The notes beneath the pieces are model-generated. The model worked only from the letters and a program-made list of their open reading frames with translations. It did no database searches and had not been told where the DNA came from. Both the position numbers and the translations under genes were made by a program. From Patiria miniata (Eukaryota > Echinodermata > Asteroidea > Valvatida > Asterinidae), in the NCBI RefSeq assembly GCF_015706575.1, contig NW_024037074.1:19519334-19583333 (forward strand): a stretch of DNA of 64,000 nt, read 5' to 3'. Below are positions 35,069 to 48,230 of this stretch, one piece after another (position 1 is the first letter of the stretch; the number at the start of each line of letters is the position of its first letter).

Positions 35069-35573
35069 AGGGAATGTACATCATTTGCTTTTGCTGTAAT
35101 TTTTTAGAAATGAACTATTGGAGGGGTAAGTACCGGTATAATAGATAAAAAATATTGTTACACTGACATGTTTGAAGCTTTGTGTTTGGGAATGCCGGAA
35201 AAATCTGGTTCCCTGACTCCACTAAAGATGAAATGGATCAATTTATAGATGCCGGAAAATTGTAAGGTAAGGGAACAAGTCTAGCTGGCCTGCACCCGTT
35301 CATGAACATGTAACCAATAGCAAACAAAATTTGGACTGAAAAAATGGTAAATTTGGAGCAGTAGTTGAAAAATAGTTAGGTTTTTCCAACGGTGGTCGGC
35401 CGACCACCGCTGGAAAGATATACAAAAAGACCATTTTCTTGAAAACGACTTCACACCAGGTGCCATAATTTTACAGGATGCTTTAGACTGTCATTTACCA
35501 ACATCCAAGTAAGATATTTCATAAAAACTTGATAGTTTTATTTTTCGATGTTTGCAAATGTTGTATATTCCCT
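35069..35573. repeat. TTAA-flanked MITE with central hairpin, copy 2
   Basis: Starts AGGGAATGTACATC and ends TATATTCCCT, bounded by TTAA on both sides (35065-35068 and 35574-35577). It is inverted relative to the copy at 8415-8935. The central palindrome is at 35386-35413. Confidence 0.85.
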
Positions 35574-38034
35574 TTAAATTGGTAGGTTCATTTCTGGGAC
35601 ATTACCATTGTTCCTATCTGTCATTAACCCTAACTCCCTAGCATGATTTACTAGAACCATAACAATCCTGACAGATTCCAACAAAACATGCTGTTGGGGT
35701 TTGATGGGTTGAGTCCTGCAGGTCATGACAACACACTAACTGCATTCATACACGTACATGTTACACAACTGGACTTGATATAAATGTACGCAGTATTCCA
35801 CACATCAACAGTTCATTCACTTCATCAACATCAGGTGACATTTGTCCGTGTATTAAAATATTCATTCACTCCACTTCCGTCGTGCATCATTTGACTCTAA
35901 TACTATTACAAACAAAGACCCAATCAATGGATGTTGCATAAGATGTATAAATTTACTGATGTGATGGAGTCTTGTACATTTATTGATTTCAATGGATGCT
36001 ACGAGGAAAAGGTCTCAATTTCTAGGGGAATAATTAAAATGTTTCACAGTTAATTATGCATCAACAAAAATAACAGTTACACAATAACGTGCTTTTCGAC
36101 ACGTGTACGTAAGTTGGTCAATTAGTGTACATGTACACATACATGAACAAGAATGTTGATGTTAATGTGCAATGCGGTGTTATGAAAAAAAAATCATTCT
36201 TGATAAACATCTATATTTTACAAAAATTGTTTTCAAATAATTAATTTACTAAATGGTTATTCAAATGCAACATTCACTCAGTTCAAAGTATCAGGTGATC
36301 CAAATATCAGCCAGACTACTTGAATGTTTCGTAAAAAAGTTAAGTAAACATGGTAAATCAACTCTTCAAAATAAAATTATAAATACTCTGCATCACCAAA
36401 CTCACATTTGGAAGAATCTGTGGCTAACTTCCGTGCACAGGTTTACAAACGACAGCCTCCACTGTTGTCTTTACATGCCAGAGCCAACCCAACACTGCCT
36501 GACCAGCTGAAGCTATTAATCCACAATGAACGGAGGGACCGGGCTTGGCAACAATTAATGTAGGCTGGGGAGGCTAAATGAATTCCCCAGGGGAGGCTAA
36601 AGACGCAGGCAGTATGGGGGAATCATTTTCTACGTCCGTCTTGGACAGCTATCAGGAAAACGCCAATCAGTAACGCTGGCTGGCAGCCACGGAAGGAAGT
36701 CAAAAACTTTGCCCGAGTTCAAACCGCCAGCTTACCTTTTTAAAACGTGGAGCGTACGCCTGTGTTCCGGTGCTAAGTGCTAAGTGACGCGATAAGCATG
36801 GGTGCTTACAACTCGATCAAGTTTGAGAGAAATTTTATCAGGTTACTGTCTTGTACAAATTGAAGGAAGTCTTATTAGTGATGGATTAAGTGGGATTGAT
36901 CTGGCTTTCCTGGAGATTAAGCCGTGTGCCCTGTTAATCCTAACTAAGCTGTGGCTCCCAGAGACGCTTTTTATCGCTGCCAGACTGTCACACATCTTGC
37001 ACTCGTAGGAAAGTGGGCTGAATCCTGGATTATTTAGGACATCAATCAAGTCACAAGTTCGCATTCTACATCTGGAATGCTTCATGGCATTGATTGTTCA
37101 ACGTCCACTAAAACTTTCTCCATAGTTTTGCTGTTGAAGTATCATAAAGAGGTAGAAAGTCTGCTACATTTAGAATTGACCAGTGCTTGTAATACCTGGC
37201 AATCTTCTGGGCATATTTCTCGTCAAAATTTGCTGAAAAATTCTACGCAGACGTACAGTGTTTTTAAATACAAATTTCCAAAATATATCTGTTTGTGATT
37301 AGTCTACACATTATTCGTGGTCACAGTCATCATCACCGACACTACGAACTTACACTAGCGCGCTAGTGGATACAGTTCGTGAAAATCAACAGTTTTTGTT
37401 TTCACGAACTGACATGCAAGCATGTTGCGGCAATACAATTTGGAGAAAAACGTTTTGAAAGGTTTGACACGAATTTCATTCATCCGTATAATTGTGGGCT
37501 AACACAAAAAATTTGAATAAAACCTTTTTTAACTGGTGAAATTAGGATCAGTGTCAGTTTGTGTAAAAGAAATTGTACGGAATGAGGAAGGTAAAGAGCC
37601 CAACTATGACTGCTTTATAATGTACTAGATCTCTCTTGAACATTTCAAAGGTTGCGGAAATACAAACAAATCTACAATTTTTTTCTGAAACAAACAGGTA
37701 AGCTTGTCTGCCCTGATCTCCAAAGCCCAAACTCTCTGTGCTTGTATCTTTTGGAGCGGTAAGCTACAAGTACATGTGTTTTTACCCATGAAGTCACAGT
37801 CAGAGAAGGGGTGTATTTTGTGGGTGAGGCAAAAACAAATGTCTTTGTCCAAAATCTCAATATATACTGAGATTCCAAAAATGTATCAAAAACAAATATT
37901 TTCTCGTGCATTCATGGTTTCAGAACAGTTTGTAGATTTTATTTTCCCATTTATATTTCTGTCAATCATTGATACAACCTTACCTGCCAATTTCCTATAA
38001 ACTGTTTGATTTTGAATTCAGAAAGGTTAGACCT

Positions 38035-38378
38035 TTTCACACTAGAGCCTCTCAACCCGGGTTGAACTCAACCCTGGGCAAACCTGGGGCTGCCCCGGGT
38101 TGCGTTTGTGATTTTTCTACCCTGAGTTCAACCCCCACGTCCTTTTTGTTTCGCGTAAACCGAGCTTCTTTCGCTCGGTTACTACCGCTTTGAACCCAGG
38201 ACGAGACTTTCAACCCGGGTAGAAAATCTCAACCTTGGTCTGGAGCACGGTTGAGTTCAACCCAGGGCAAAAATCAACCGGAGGGTTGACGCAGGGTTGA
38301 CAATTTTCAAGTGCGAATCGCCACGTTTTCAACCCTGCGTCAACCCTGTGTTGACCCCCAGATTTGTCTAGTGTGAAA
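38035..38378. repeat. MITE made of CAACCC/GGGTTG words
   Basis: The ends TTTTCACACTAGA and TCTAGTGTGAAA are inverted repeats. The interior of about 320 bp is densely packed with CAACCCxGGG and GGGTTGA words in both orientations, so the single strand could fold in many registers. Non-coding and flanked by AT-rich sequence. Confidence 0.8.
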
Positions 38379-38979
38379 TAGCAGGGATGTGCCTGAACAA
38401 CTTATTTGCTCTACAGTCACCTTTAAGGAATTTTGCTATTGTTCAACAGGGGTGCGCATGAGTGGACATCTTGATAATAACAATCTTATATAGCGCCAAA
38501 TTCTTCACAATGCCGTTCAAGGTGCTTAAAAAGCCGATGGTCTGCCAACCAACAAAAAATCTTGTGCATTCACTGTCAGTGAATTACTGTAACATCAAAC
38601 ACACCTACACATGTACACGTATATAAAAAAAAAAATGGCTGTTAACTGCAATCGATCTATTGATGGCAATATGTCAACTGGTCAATATCGTTCTGTACAG
38701 AGGCATGAAAGGAAATGGTTGTTTACTACTTTTTCCCCACACGTCATTCAAAGGAAGTTATCAATAAGCATCAGACGTAATAACAGGAAAAATATTTGGG
38801 AAAAAGTTTCTGTTTGTGATTTCTCACATCCTGTGGTTACTTACTAATGGTACAGCTGGCTTGTGTGATATTAGTGAGGACTTTGCAATGAAATTTTTTT
38901 TATTGAAAACACTCCAATTTCTTTTTTCCCAAGATATTTATAGGGCTCTTGAATCAGGAAGTTAATTCAGGTTCTGCTT

Positions 38980-39712
38980 TTTTCTCCCTGTCCCTGTTCC
39001 ATGTAAATCTGACATCTATGATTTTATCATCCGGATACACTCTTTTCAGGTAATATACAATATTTGCAAACATCAAATAACAAAACTACCAAATGATTAT
39101 GAAATGCATGTGCCTTACTTGACTATAAGTGCATAATAGTCTCAAGCATCCTGTGAAATCATGGCACCTGATGTGCTGTCATTTTCAAGAAAAATGGAAT
39201 TTTTGTAACAATTTCCAACGATGGTCGGCCAACCATCGTTGGAAAAACTGACTTTTTTCCCCCAAAAATTGCACCCGATTTACTAAATTTAGTTAGTCCA
39301 CATTTTGTTTGTAGTCGGTTACACATCCGTGAATGGGTGCAAGCCAGCTAGTCTGGTTCCCTGACCTGACAATTTCCCGACATCAAAAAGTTGCTGTTTC
39401 GTCTGAAGTACAATCAGGGAACAAGACTACATACATGTGTACAACAACAACATTTGTTTCTTGGTTTTCCCAGCATCTATGAACACAAAACTTAAAACAG
39501 GTCAGTGTAACAAATTTGCTATCAAATACTAATCCCCAAATCCATCCATTTCTGAAAATTACAGCAAAAACAAATGTTGTATTTTGCAGTGATGATGCAT
39601 AGCAAACTCATGACCCGACAAAATCGTATGATACTTGATTGGCAAATTGCAAAGTACCAAGGTAACCAGAACAGGAAAAAAATGTCAACTTTGGACTCTA
39701 AATTTATAGAAC
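38980..39712. repeat. Nested elements: TTAA-type MITE inside a 1801-type MITE
   Basis: 38980-39047 matches the left half of the 1801-2069 element (CCCTGTCCCTGTT, GACATCTATGATTTTAT). About 39586-39712 matches its right half (ATAGCAAACT, TTGGCAAATTGCAAAGTACC, ACTTTGGAC, AATTTATAGAA). Between them, about 39048-39585 is a full-length but end-diverged copy of the hairpin MITE, with palindrome at 39215-39242. No intact TTAA pair remains at the junctions. Confidence 0.75.
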
Positions 39713-40251
39713 AAGGCTTCGTGAACTTTGGAAACAACATTGGCATTGCAAAGCGCGTGATGAAATGAAGTGCTTCTTGTGTGTTTCATGAAACAGCCGC
39801 TGGGAATTGTTTGTCGCCGTGACATTTCATGACATTTCGCGCTTGCGCGGCATGGATTTAAATATCGTAGCCGAACCTTCTGTAATGAGCAATACATTTG
39901 GGTCTTCGCCGGTTGAGAACACGCAGGCACAAGACGTAGCCATACTACTGGACATCCGTGCTGTTGATGATCTGCCATATTGAAATTACTCCTGATAAAC
40001 TCGTGATCGATGACAGAACCGCCACTTGGTGTCCCAAATTAAGAGACAAATTACTTTGACCTACCTAACTACATGTAGTTGGCGACATTAAGAACATATA
40101 TGTAGATAAATCGAACAATAAAAGGGAGTCAGGAACTAGCTTGAACTGGTTTCCGTCCATAAAATCTGCTCTAATTCCGGACTCCCTATTATCTTTCGAA
40201 ATGCACTTGTGTTCACAAACGTGATCCAGTCTACTCATTATCATAATCGAT

Positions 40252-40308
40252 GCATCACGTGCACTCGGTTGCATCACGCGCGCTCGGTTGCATCACGCGT
40301 GCTCGGTA
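40252..40308. repeat. Three 19 bp tandem repeats with CACGTG/CACGCG cores
   Basis: GCATCACGTGCACTCGGTT is followed by two copies with one or two changes (CACGCGCGC and CACGCGTGC). The first copy contains a CACGTG E-box. Position in the divergent intergenic region makes a regulatory role possible but unproven. Confidence 0.8.
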
Positions 40309-41384
40309 ACGGAATCGCACTCAGGATACGGGGACCATCGAATGAATGCTGGGCATGAAGACCAAATCGCAATTCAAACACGAGTCAGAAATTTAATGTG
40401 TTCACGATCGCGAGGGGAGCTCTCGGAATTGAACGGGAAATTTTACTTTTCATCCGGATCATAATTAAACTTCGGTACAACCATCTTAATTATCAATGTC
40501 TACTTGTACCTCAGGTGGCGTATCTAGTAATTTGGAGGCTGTTTTGAGGGTGAAATCTGATTTTTTTTGTTGGGCAATGTTGGGTTTTTGGGTCAATAAC
40601 AGAATTGTGTTGCTCAGCATATACGGATTTAGCTTGGACCCTACTAACTATCGCCAGACCATGTCCGAATGTTAAAAAGGCGATAAGTTGGGTCCAAGTT
40701 ACTCGGACTAATAAAAGGCAGGGTTTTGAATTTTTAAGAGAAATTTGGGGGTAAACTGACGATGATGACAACAAAATGCAACACGAAAATAAAAATGTCG
40801 ACACCGCGCGATGTACCATAAGCGTGCAAGGCGCGCTGAATCGCACGGCACCAACCCATGCCAACCGTAAACCGCGTAGGAAAATCGTAATTTCTACCCC
40901 AAGAAACTGTTCAAAAATAACAAAATAGGTGTCATGAGAAGTCTGCATTGGGTTGAAAATGTCATTTTTTGGTAATAAAAAATACCCTTGACTCTCATTT
41001 GATCGAAACAGGGGCCCTACACTTCTACACCATCGCCAAATTATTCAACCATGTCACTTGTCAGTGACATTGTCAACTGCTCAAGTCAATTACAACTAGG
41101 CCTAAATATTTTTGTTTTGTTTACGCATAAAAAGCAATCAATCAATTTGCAGAGTTCTTTCTTACTTACCACAAAACTAGAATACATTTTGTCCAAATCT
41201 TTTCAGGCTGTGAAGGATAAGTGAACAAAATTATTCACAGAATCAACTGTGAAAGCCAAGGAAGTACACATTCACAGGCCATTCACATTGACACAACAAA
41301 ATGCATGAAATGACCGAGACCCCGAGTCAGAAAACTCAAGTAAAGCGCCCTCTGTAGTTTTTTTCTCACTACAGCATTTGTTAA

Positions 41385-41433
41385 GTTGAGCGCCCTCTAG
41401 GGTGCTGGGGAAAAGCGCAAGAGGGCGCTCAAC
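41385..41433. other. Perfect 14 bp stem hairpin
   Basis: GTTGAGCGCCCTCT (41385-41398) and its exact inverse AGAGGGCGCTCAAC (41420-41433) enclose a 21-base loop. No terminator or RNA gene is recognised; GCGCCCTCT words also occur at 41346 and 41602. Confidence 0.8.
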
Positions 41434-42568
41434 GAAGAATCAGCGCTCACGATAGCCGCTGGCATAGCGGGTTCCGATATCGGTTCGTTTTGATATCGCC
41501 CTCTTTGCAATGTCTTGGCCCAAGATTAGTACTTAACAAACCACTCATCTCCATGTGTAAAATAATTAATTAGATTTATTGCAACCAGACAAAACTATAA
41601 CAGCGCCCTCTGTATGTTGGCTTGTGATCAGTATGTCAGTGTGCGTTTTTGCCATGGTTTTTGCAGATCGATTTCCTAGCCCCTAGCGCCTCGAAAGAGC
41701 AAGGATACGACCAATCGGTAACGTTCGCAACTATTGAGCGAGAGTTCGGTCGTGAGAACTTTACTTAGAAAATCGCCGTCATAAATTGGCAGGGGGCATA
41801 TGTGGGGGGGGGGGGGGGATTTTTGAGGGGGTTGGACTTTTGGGGGGAGGAGGACCAATAGTAAGTCATGATCTTTGGAATAAATTAAGCCACAGAAATA
41901 AATTTTGTATCATTGGAAAGCCGATGATTTGCGCTTTAACAACTTGATGTACACAACTTGAAAAGTCAAAGTGGGGTTATTCCTCATTATGCTATGGCAG
42001 GTCACAGTTACGTCACTACCAATTTTAAGCCGTGTCATGCAATAGATTCAGAACTAGAAACACCATTAAGTTTCTTCATAATGGCCATTAAACGTTTAGA
42101 TTGAAGCATGTCCAGGCAAAAGTAAGCAGTCTTATCGATATCGAAAATACGCTTAAGTTCCATTTCCGGAATTTTCTGTACTGAATTTCTCGGCGTTGTT
42201 TTATTGACGAGAAACTTGCCTGGGTCTGACGACTTTCAGGTTCTCCGAAGACCGGTGTGTACTAGGCCTACACTTGGTCTTGGTATGCTTCCCTTTCTTC
42301 GGAAGACCAGGCGCAAAATTAAAACCACAACACGGTGCTCATTGTGTTTCGTTTATGTGTAGAACGAATTTAATCGTGAATGGGTAAATGGCGTTAGAAA
42401 ATCTTCAAAGCTGAGCAAGGAACCGGAAAGTACTTTTCTGTGACGACAGCAAGACATTACGGGGCAGGGTTTTGTTGTATTTGGGAAGGGGGGGGGGGGG
42501 GAGGGGTTTGCAGTAGCAACATTGTCCGACCTTTGGTTTGTCACCATCTGGGTGGCACTTCCCGTGTT

Positions 42569-42599
<31 letters not shown>

Positions 42600-44679
42600 G
42601 GGGGTGACATCTTCGTCCCCATGGCGTTGAGCATTACGTTTCCGCTGCCTGCTCTCTCGCTCTTGGATTGGATTGGATAATTTGCATATGCAAGTTTTTT
42701 TGGTAATTAGGTGTGGATCCGGAATAGTCAGGTGCCGCTACAACAATGCGAGTCATTGTTTGTTTCTTGAATGCAGTGTCCAAGGGAACAGGAGCAGTTC
42801 GTCGTGGATTGCGTCAGATCGGAAAATCATTTTCCCCAAAAATATCCCAATGTGACCAATCCGACGTACAGTGTTACGTTCAATATGACAAGGAGGATTG
42901 TACATGATAATTTACACGTAAAAATACATAATATTCCTACATGTTCAAGTTAGCAGCAATTGACAGAACACAGGAAGCAAGGTACAGGAAGCACAGGCTC
43001 GAGGTCGAAAGTAGACCCGAGAAAGGTTGGGTGAACGGGGGGAGTGAACCCCGAACCCCTCCCAGTCGCTTCCACGGAGTTTAATTTCGATTTGTGAAAG
43101 GTCATCACGATCTTTCTGCAATACAAGCATGTACATACATTTTATAGGTTCGTACGTATTCAGTGAGTTCTGACGCATACACATCCATCAAGGCTGCAAC
43201 ACACGCACAAACGTGTACAAGAACGGCCGCTCAAGCGTCGATAATGAAATCTACAAATGCAACCTCGCTCAGCCTCTAATTCTTAATCTCGACGGTTTTG
43301 GTCAGGGAGGGGAAAAAAATCCTCATCGAATAATAAACGACGCAAAAAAAACATCATTTATACGCACAGCCTTGCCAGATTACCCAATAGTATTCTGCGA
43401 TTATCCTTCGAAAAAAAAATAGAGGAAAAAAAATAGAGAAAAGAGAGATGGAGAGGGAGAGAGTAAGAACATCTATTTTCGATGCACGCGGTGGTGGACA
43501 TCCACCGCGAGAGACTAATCGAATTGGTGGGGAGCAGCTGCGCCGACATCCCCATCAATCTGTCTCGGTCGACGCGCTCCGTACCGGCACCCGTTGTTTG
43601 ATCAGGTGCAATTAAAATCTCATCGGAAATTCAATAATACAAGAGGGCTACTCCATCAGCGTTAAAGATAAGGATCACTAGACTTCCGTCTTGAAGATAG
43701 TGGGCGGAGACCGTAAAAAAGGGGAGGGAGTTTGAAGTGTAGCGAAATCAACCCTGAAATTATTCATTTATAAATCATTTATTTCTTACTACATACTTAT
43801 ACTAAATAAATCTGAGAACAACGATAACATATTTGCTTTAAATATTTAAACTACAATTATTGAAATGCTTGTTTTTACGGTCTGAACTTGTGGTAATTAA
43901 TTGGTCTCCCAACACAAGCGGAAAATATTTTGTGTTTTCCGTATGAACACATTTCCGAAACTTTACAAATAAGAAAGAGTGTTTATTACAGTAGCTGGAA
44001 TTACAGTGAGGATGGGTTAATTACTTTTCAAATTGATTAGCCATCCGATTAGGAAAAAAATCCTTCCAGAGTACCAAATGATGAGACGTTTGAAATTAAC
44101 GAACCAAGACGGCTGCAAATCTCCAATGAAATCAGCTCCGCGTTAATGATTCCAATCAAGTCCGCACTGATCTCATTAGATCCGTTGATTGTTTAAGAAA
44201 CTCTATAGTGTTCCTCATCAGGGAAACATCTGAGATACACTGAACCGTTGGAAAGTGACGTCAGAAAGTGAGAAAGGAAAGAAAGAGTATCATTTTGATG
44301 TAATTTTCTGATGCGATGTTAGCTCCCTTTTAGAAAAATACAAAACAAAAACAAGTGTGGTAAAGCTGGTCCCAGAGTGCACCGACTTCTCTTCAATGGG
44401 AGACTTTTTGAGACGTTGGTGGCAGCAAACACATCGGTCCTCTTCAATATTGTTTACGTCATGCTTAAGCAAACGCGCGCATGCTCAATATGACGCAAAC
44501 AATGGAAAATGGACCGATGGTTCTACCTGTGATCCCAAGTGGCCATTTACAGGAAGTCACTTTATGGTCACAAACAGAAGGCCGGATTTAACCAAATTTA
44601 TAGGCGTTGCGTGGCCCCATACAACTGCACTGCCCGGCTAACGAATGATACTCTGTAGGAGTCTGTCAGTGAAAAAAAT

Positions 44680-45453
44680 GCCAAAGGATACACGGCGCTA
44701 TAACAAAGAAATGAAAAAGGTAAAGAAGACGAAGAAAAGAGGACAGCCAGCTACGATTTGGGGAAAAGATGGGTCTTGAGAGCCTTTTTGAAGGACAAGA
44801 CACTGCTTGAATTTCTGATGGGGATGAGTAGGCTATTCCATGGCCGGAGGGCGGCAATGGAGAAGGCCCTGGACGACAAGGGACTCTCGAGCAAAAGAAC
44901 GAAGGGAGTAAGAACAGATCTGGATTGTGAGAAGAGAGGTGCGATAATCTGGTGCAGAGTGTTTTAGTGATTTGCAAGTGTGAACCAAGGGGCAGAACCA
45001 AGGGGCGGAACTGAACAGGGGGCGGCAATGGGAGCCAGATGTTTGAGCAGAGGCCTGGAGAGGTATAGGTGTGTTTGGGCTTCTGAAAGAGAAGCCTGCA
45101 ACACATCTGCATTGAAGTCTCAGAAGCCTTTAGGCTTAGAGACACCGTTTAGCAGACAGCAGCAGTAGTCAGAAATCAGGATACGGACAGCATTGTCTGC
45201 AAGCATTAAAGTCAAGAGATGTCCTGATGCGGCTAAGGCTGCGGATATGCCAGTTGAGAGAGCGACAACGTCGTGTGATGTGATCAGACATTTTCCTGTC
45301 ATGGTCAAAAACAACATCTAAGTTTCTGACCGAGGGGGAAGGATGAATTTCAATCCCATCGAGATTAAAAATTAAAAATAGGTAGGCCCTGTTGGACAAG
45401 CAAAACTGAAACATAGAAACTAAAAATCCGTTTGGAATCCAATTCAATAACAA
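44680..45453 (-). mobile_element. LINE remnant: reverse transcriptase C-terminus and 3' tail
   Basis: On the minus strand, 45390-45200 encodes VRNLDVVFDHDRKMSDHI followed by RCRSLNWHIRSLSRIRT, the block after the catalytic core in CR1/L2/jockey-type LINE reverse transcriptases. At about 44890-44740, in another frame, SRAFSIAALRPWNSLL and LSFKKALKTHLF are the usual C-terminal motifs of the same proteins, followed by a stop. The 3' tail reads TTATAGCGCCGTGTATCC. The part between is frame-broken, so the element is dead. No endonuclease domain is present. Confidence 0.85.
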
Positions 45454-47401
45454 CCGTTTTCACCATAAGGCGGAAAACGGATAAAAAAAGGAGATATAAA
45501 ATGCCATTTAATTTTTATGAGTTTATACTATGAATATGCACAAAATACAATGATCAGAGCTGAATTAGACATTTTAATTTGGGAGAGCTTCGCCATCTGT
45601 GCTTATACTGCACAACTGCAATTTCCATGGTCTTTTTTTCATTCTCTGTGATGCGCATATGTGTTTTTTCTTCGTTTAAAAAAACGAAACCGAGATATTA
45701 TTGCTAATTGGAACAGAAGTAGGGCACAAGTGCATCAAAGGGAGATATCCTCTGCTAGGGTTGAATCTTCTCTTTAAAATGACACCCTGATCATGTCCTT
45801 ACATTAACGGTTGACTGAGCAGTGACCAATTTTATGAAAGGGTCTATTTTGTTCAGTGTTGTCAAATGTTTGAAAGAAAAGCTGCGTGGAATTTTAACCA
45901 AAAAAAACCCAACCAAACAAACACGTTAATGAAACGTACAAAGAAGAACAAAGACAATTCCCAAAGGGTGCCAGTGATGTGGGGGGGGGGGGGGGGGGGT
46001 CAGCAACATCGCCCAAAACAGTGACGTCTTGTTGCCAATATTAGCAAAACACTATACTTGTTTGTCTCGCAACTCCCTCCCCCCAAAAAACCAAAAACAC
46101 ACACAAAAAACCCCGATGCGGTACGAAAGTGTTTGAAGAATAGGATGTTGCATCTAAGAAAGCTTTCATCGCTAATCAAGTGATGGAGTGGGATTTGCCG
46201 AAGCCGGTCGATGCGGACGAGGCCTGGGTGCATTTATGTGGCAAATCTGCGCCCCAAAGAATCGATTCCTGTCGTGTCAATTGAGTGGATAAAGAACTTT
46301 CCGGAGGCCTGTGACCGAACTGAGAAATGCTAGGGGGTGTGTGTGTGTGTTCAATTCAAGTTGAGGCGGGGGGGGGGGGATTTTGTTGTCATATAACATA
46401 TAAATGAATGTAGAGAAAATGTGAGAAAAAGAATCTTCCTCCTTTCTGTAATAACAATCAGACAACATCATGTAGATAAAAAATGAATGATTGGAAATGT
46501 GCCCAATCATTTTTATCCAAACGGGGAACCGTCATAAATGTATCGCCACAGTGCTGTTTATAAGTTAGGACTCCTTACACTTACTTAACCCACGTTGAGG
46601 CCTAGGGTTTTCACAAGGAACAATTCATATGAATGGAGACTTGTAGAGTTGGTTTTAATTAAGATAATTACAGACGACGATCATGTTGAATGCAATGAAT
46701 TAAACGTTGATTGTGTATTGTGCACACGATGATGGGCAAAAGTAACCCGCCATATATAAATACGTCATGCATGATCGCCGTTTGTTATAAACAGTTCGTT
46801 TTAAATTCAACAGGTGTAATCATTTTATAATCCTCCGTTTATTAACAATTGTAATGCCATTAACATACAGTGAAGTAAGAGAACCTTTGTACAGAACAGC
46901 CATTGAAGCTATGTAATGGCATTGGATACGACGGCCGGTTCATACTGCGAATGATTTTGTGATGCCACATCTCATAACTTATAACACAAACTCAGGCAAA
47001 TTTCTCCGGAAATGCTTCATGACGTTCAATTAGCTGCGCACTCGCGTTTAGGTGAAGTATCAACAAATCTGCACATCTAAAAAAAACCCACAAAAAAACC
47101 CGGACATCTGCTGCAGGCTTAAGGGAACTATATTCAAATGTGGAAGGGAGTTCGTATTCTGGCTGACGACTGAATTATGTTCTCATGAGATTTCATTATA
47201 CAAGGTCATTTTGTGAGTCAATAAAAAAACAACAACACACACACAAATGGCAGTTATTTAATGAAGTTCTGCATGTAGCACTTTCCAAATCTAGGATATG
47301 AAAGCCCCATTCATAAGCTTTCTTTTAGTACAAAAATCATTCGAATCACTTATGTACTTTTTAAGTTACGGAATTTTGATCACAGACACCGTTTTACAGT
47401 T

Positions 47402-47522
47402 TTGTCCACGGATCACAAAAAAAGATAAGAGTTCTTTCACAAAACGAAAACAATTCACATATAGACGTGAATTATTTTCGGTTTGCTGAAAGGACACTTA
47501 CCTTGTTTTGTGATCCGTGGAC
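47402..47522. repeat. Foldback sequence
   Basis: TGTCCACGGATCACAAAA and its inverse TTTTGTGATCCGTGGACA enclose about 80 bp, within which partial arms continue (AATTCACAT..ATAGACGTGAATT, the tip of the stem). It looks like a small foldback element. No ORF of interest. Confidence 0.75.
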
Positions 47523-48230
47523 AGATGTTAAAAACAGTGTTCGTGTTTAAAATCTTGACAAGGTCCTGACATTTGGGTTTCCTGATTTTTGACTCATTGG
47601 AATTGCATGATTCAGAATGACATTTTCCAACAGTATAAATTAGCAATTTGGAGGGACGACGGTAATATTAACTGTTGACGGCAAAATAACTAAGGTGCCA
47701 ACGACGGCAGAGACAACATTGACGACGACAATGACGACAAGTGGTGATAGTAAGTGTGATGTTGATGGTGGCGGTGGTGTAGCCCCCATAAAATGTGTCT
47801 CATATACTGGACTTCCTTCGTATAAGAGCCACACACCAATGCATGCAAAATTTCCTGAAAAAGATGTGTTTCCTTAAATTGAATTTTCCCCACTGTTCGC
47901 TATGGAAGCATCTTACCTTGTTAACAATCAAGGCAAATCAAAAGGTCAAAGGCACATGTCCAATAACCTCGAAAAAATACTGCAGTCCTTTCGGGACAAA
48001 CTCTCTCCAAGTTTCATCTGAACATTATAAAAAGGAAAAACTAGATGTTATATAAAGGTACGAAACTCACTTTTTCCCTGGTTATTTACCAGTAAGTATA
48101 TTCCATATAATAGTGAATATCAAGTTAAAAAAAACCAGTCTAGATTTCAGATTCGGGAAACACAACATTTCAGGAAATTTGGAATACATTGATGTCTGGC
48201 TAACAATACGGCGGAAGTCCAGTATTCGAG

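Noticed and set aside
39685..39978. 97-codon minus-strand ORF starting with a real ATG
   Set aside because: Its 3' part overlaps the nested MITE, and it has no motif. At most it could touch a 5' leader of the TIR gene, which I cannot show.
40511..40948. 145-codon minus-strand ORF
   Set aside because: No recognisable domain, no supporting splice sites or neighbours; composition looks like translated intergenic sequence.
44666..45145. 159-codon minus-strand ORF as a gene
   Set aside because: It is a wrong-frame reading of the LINE reverse-transcriptase tail; the LINE motifs appear in a different frame.
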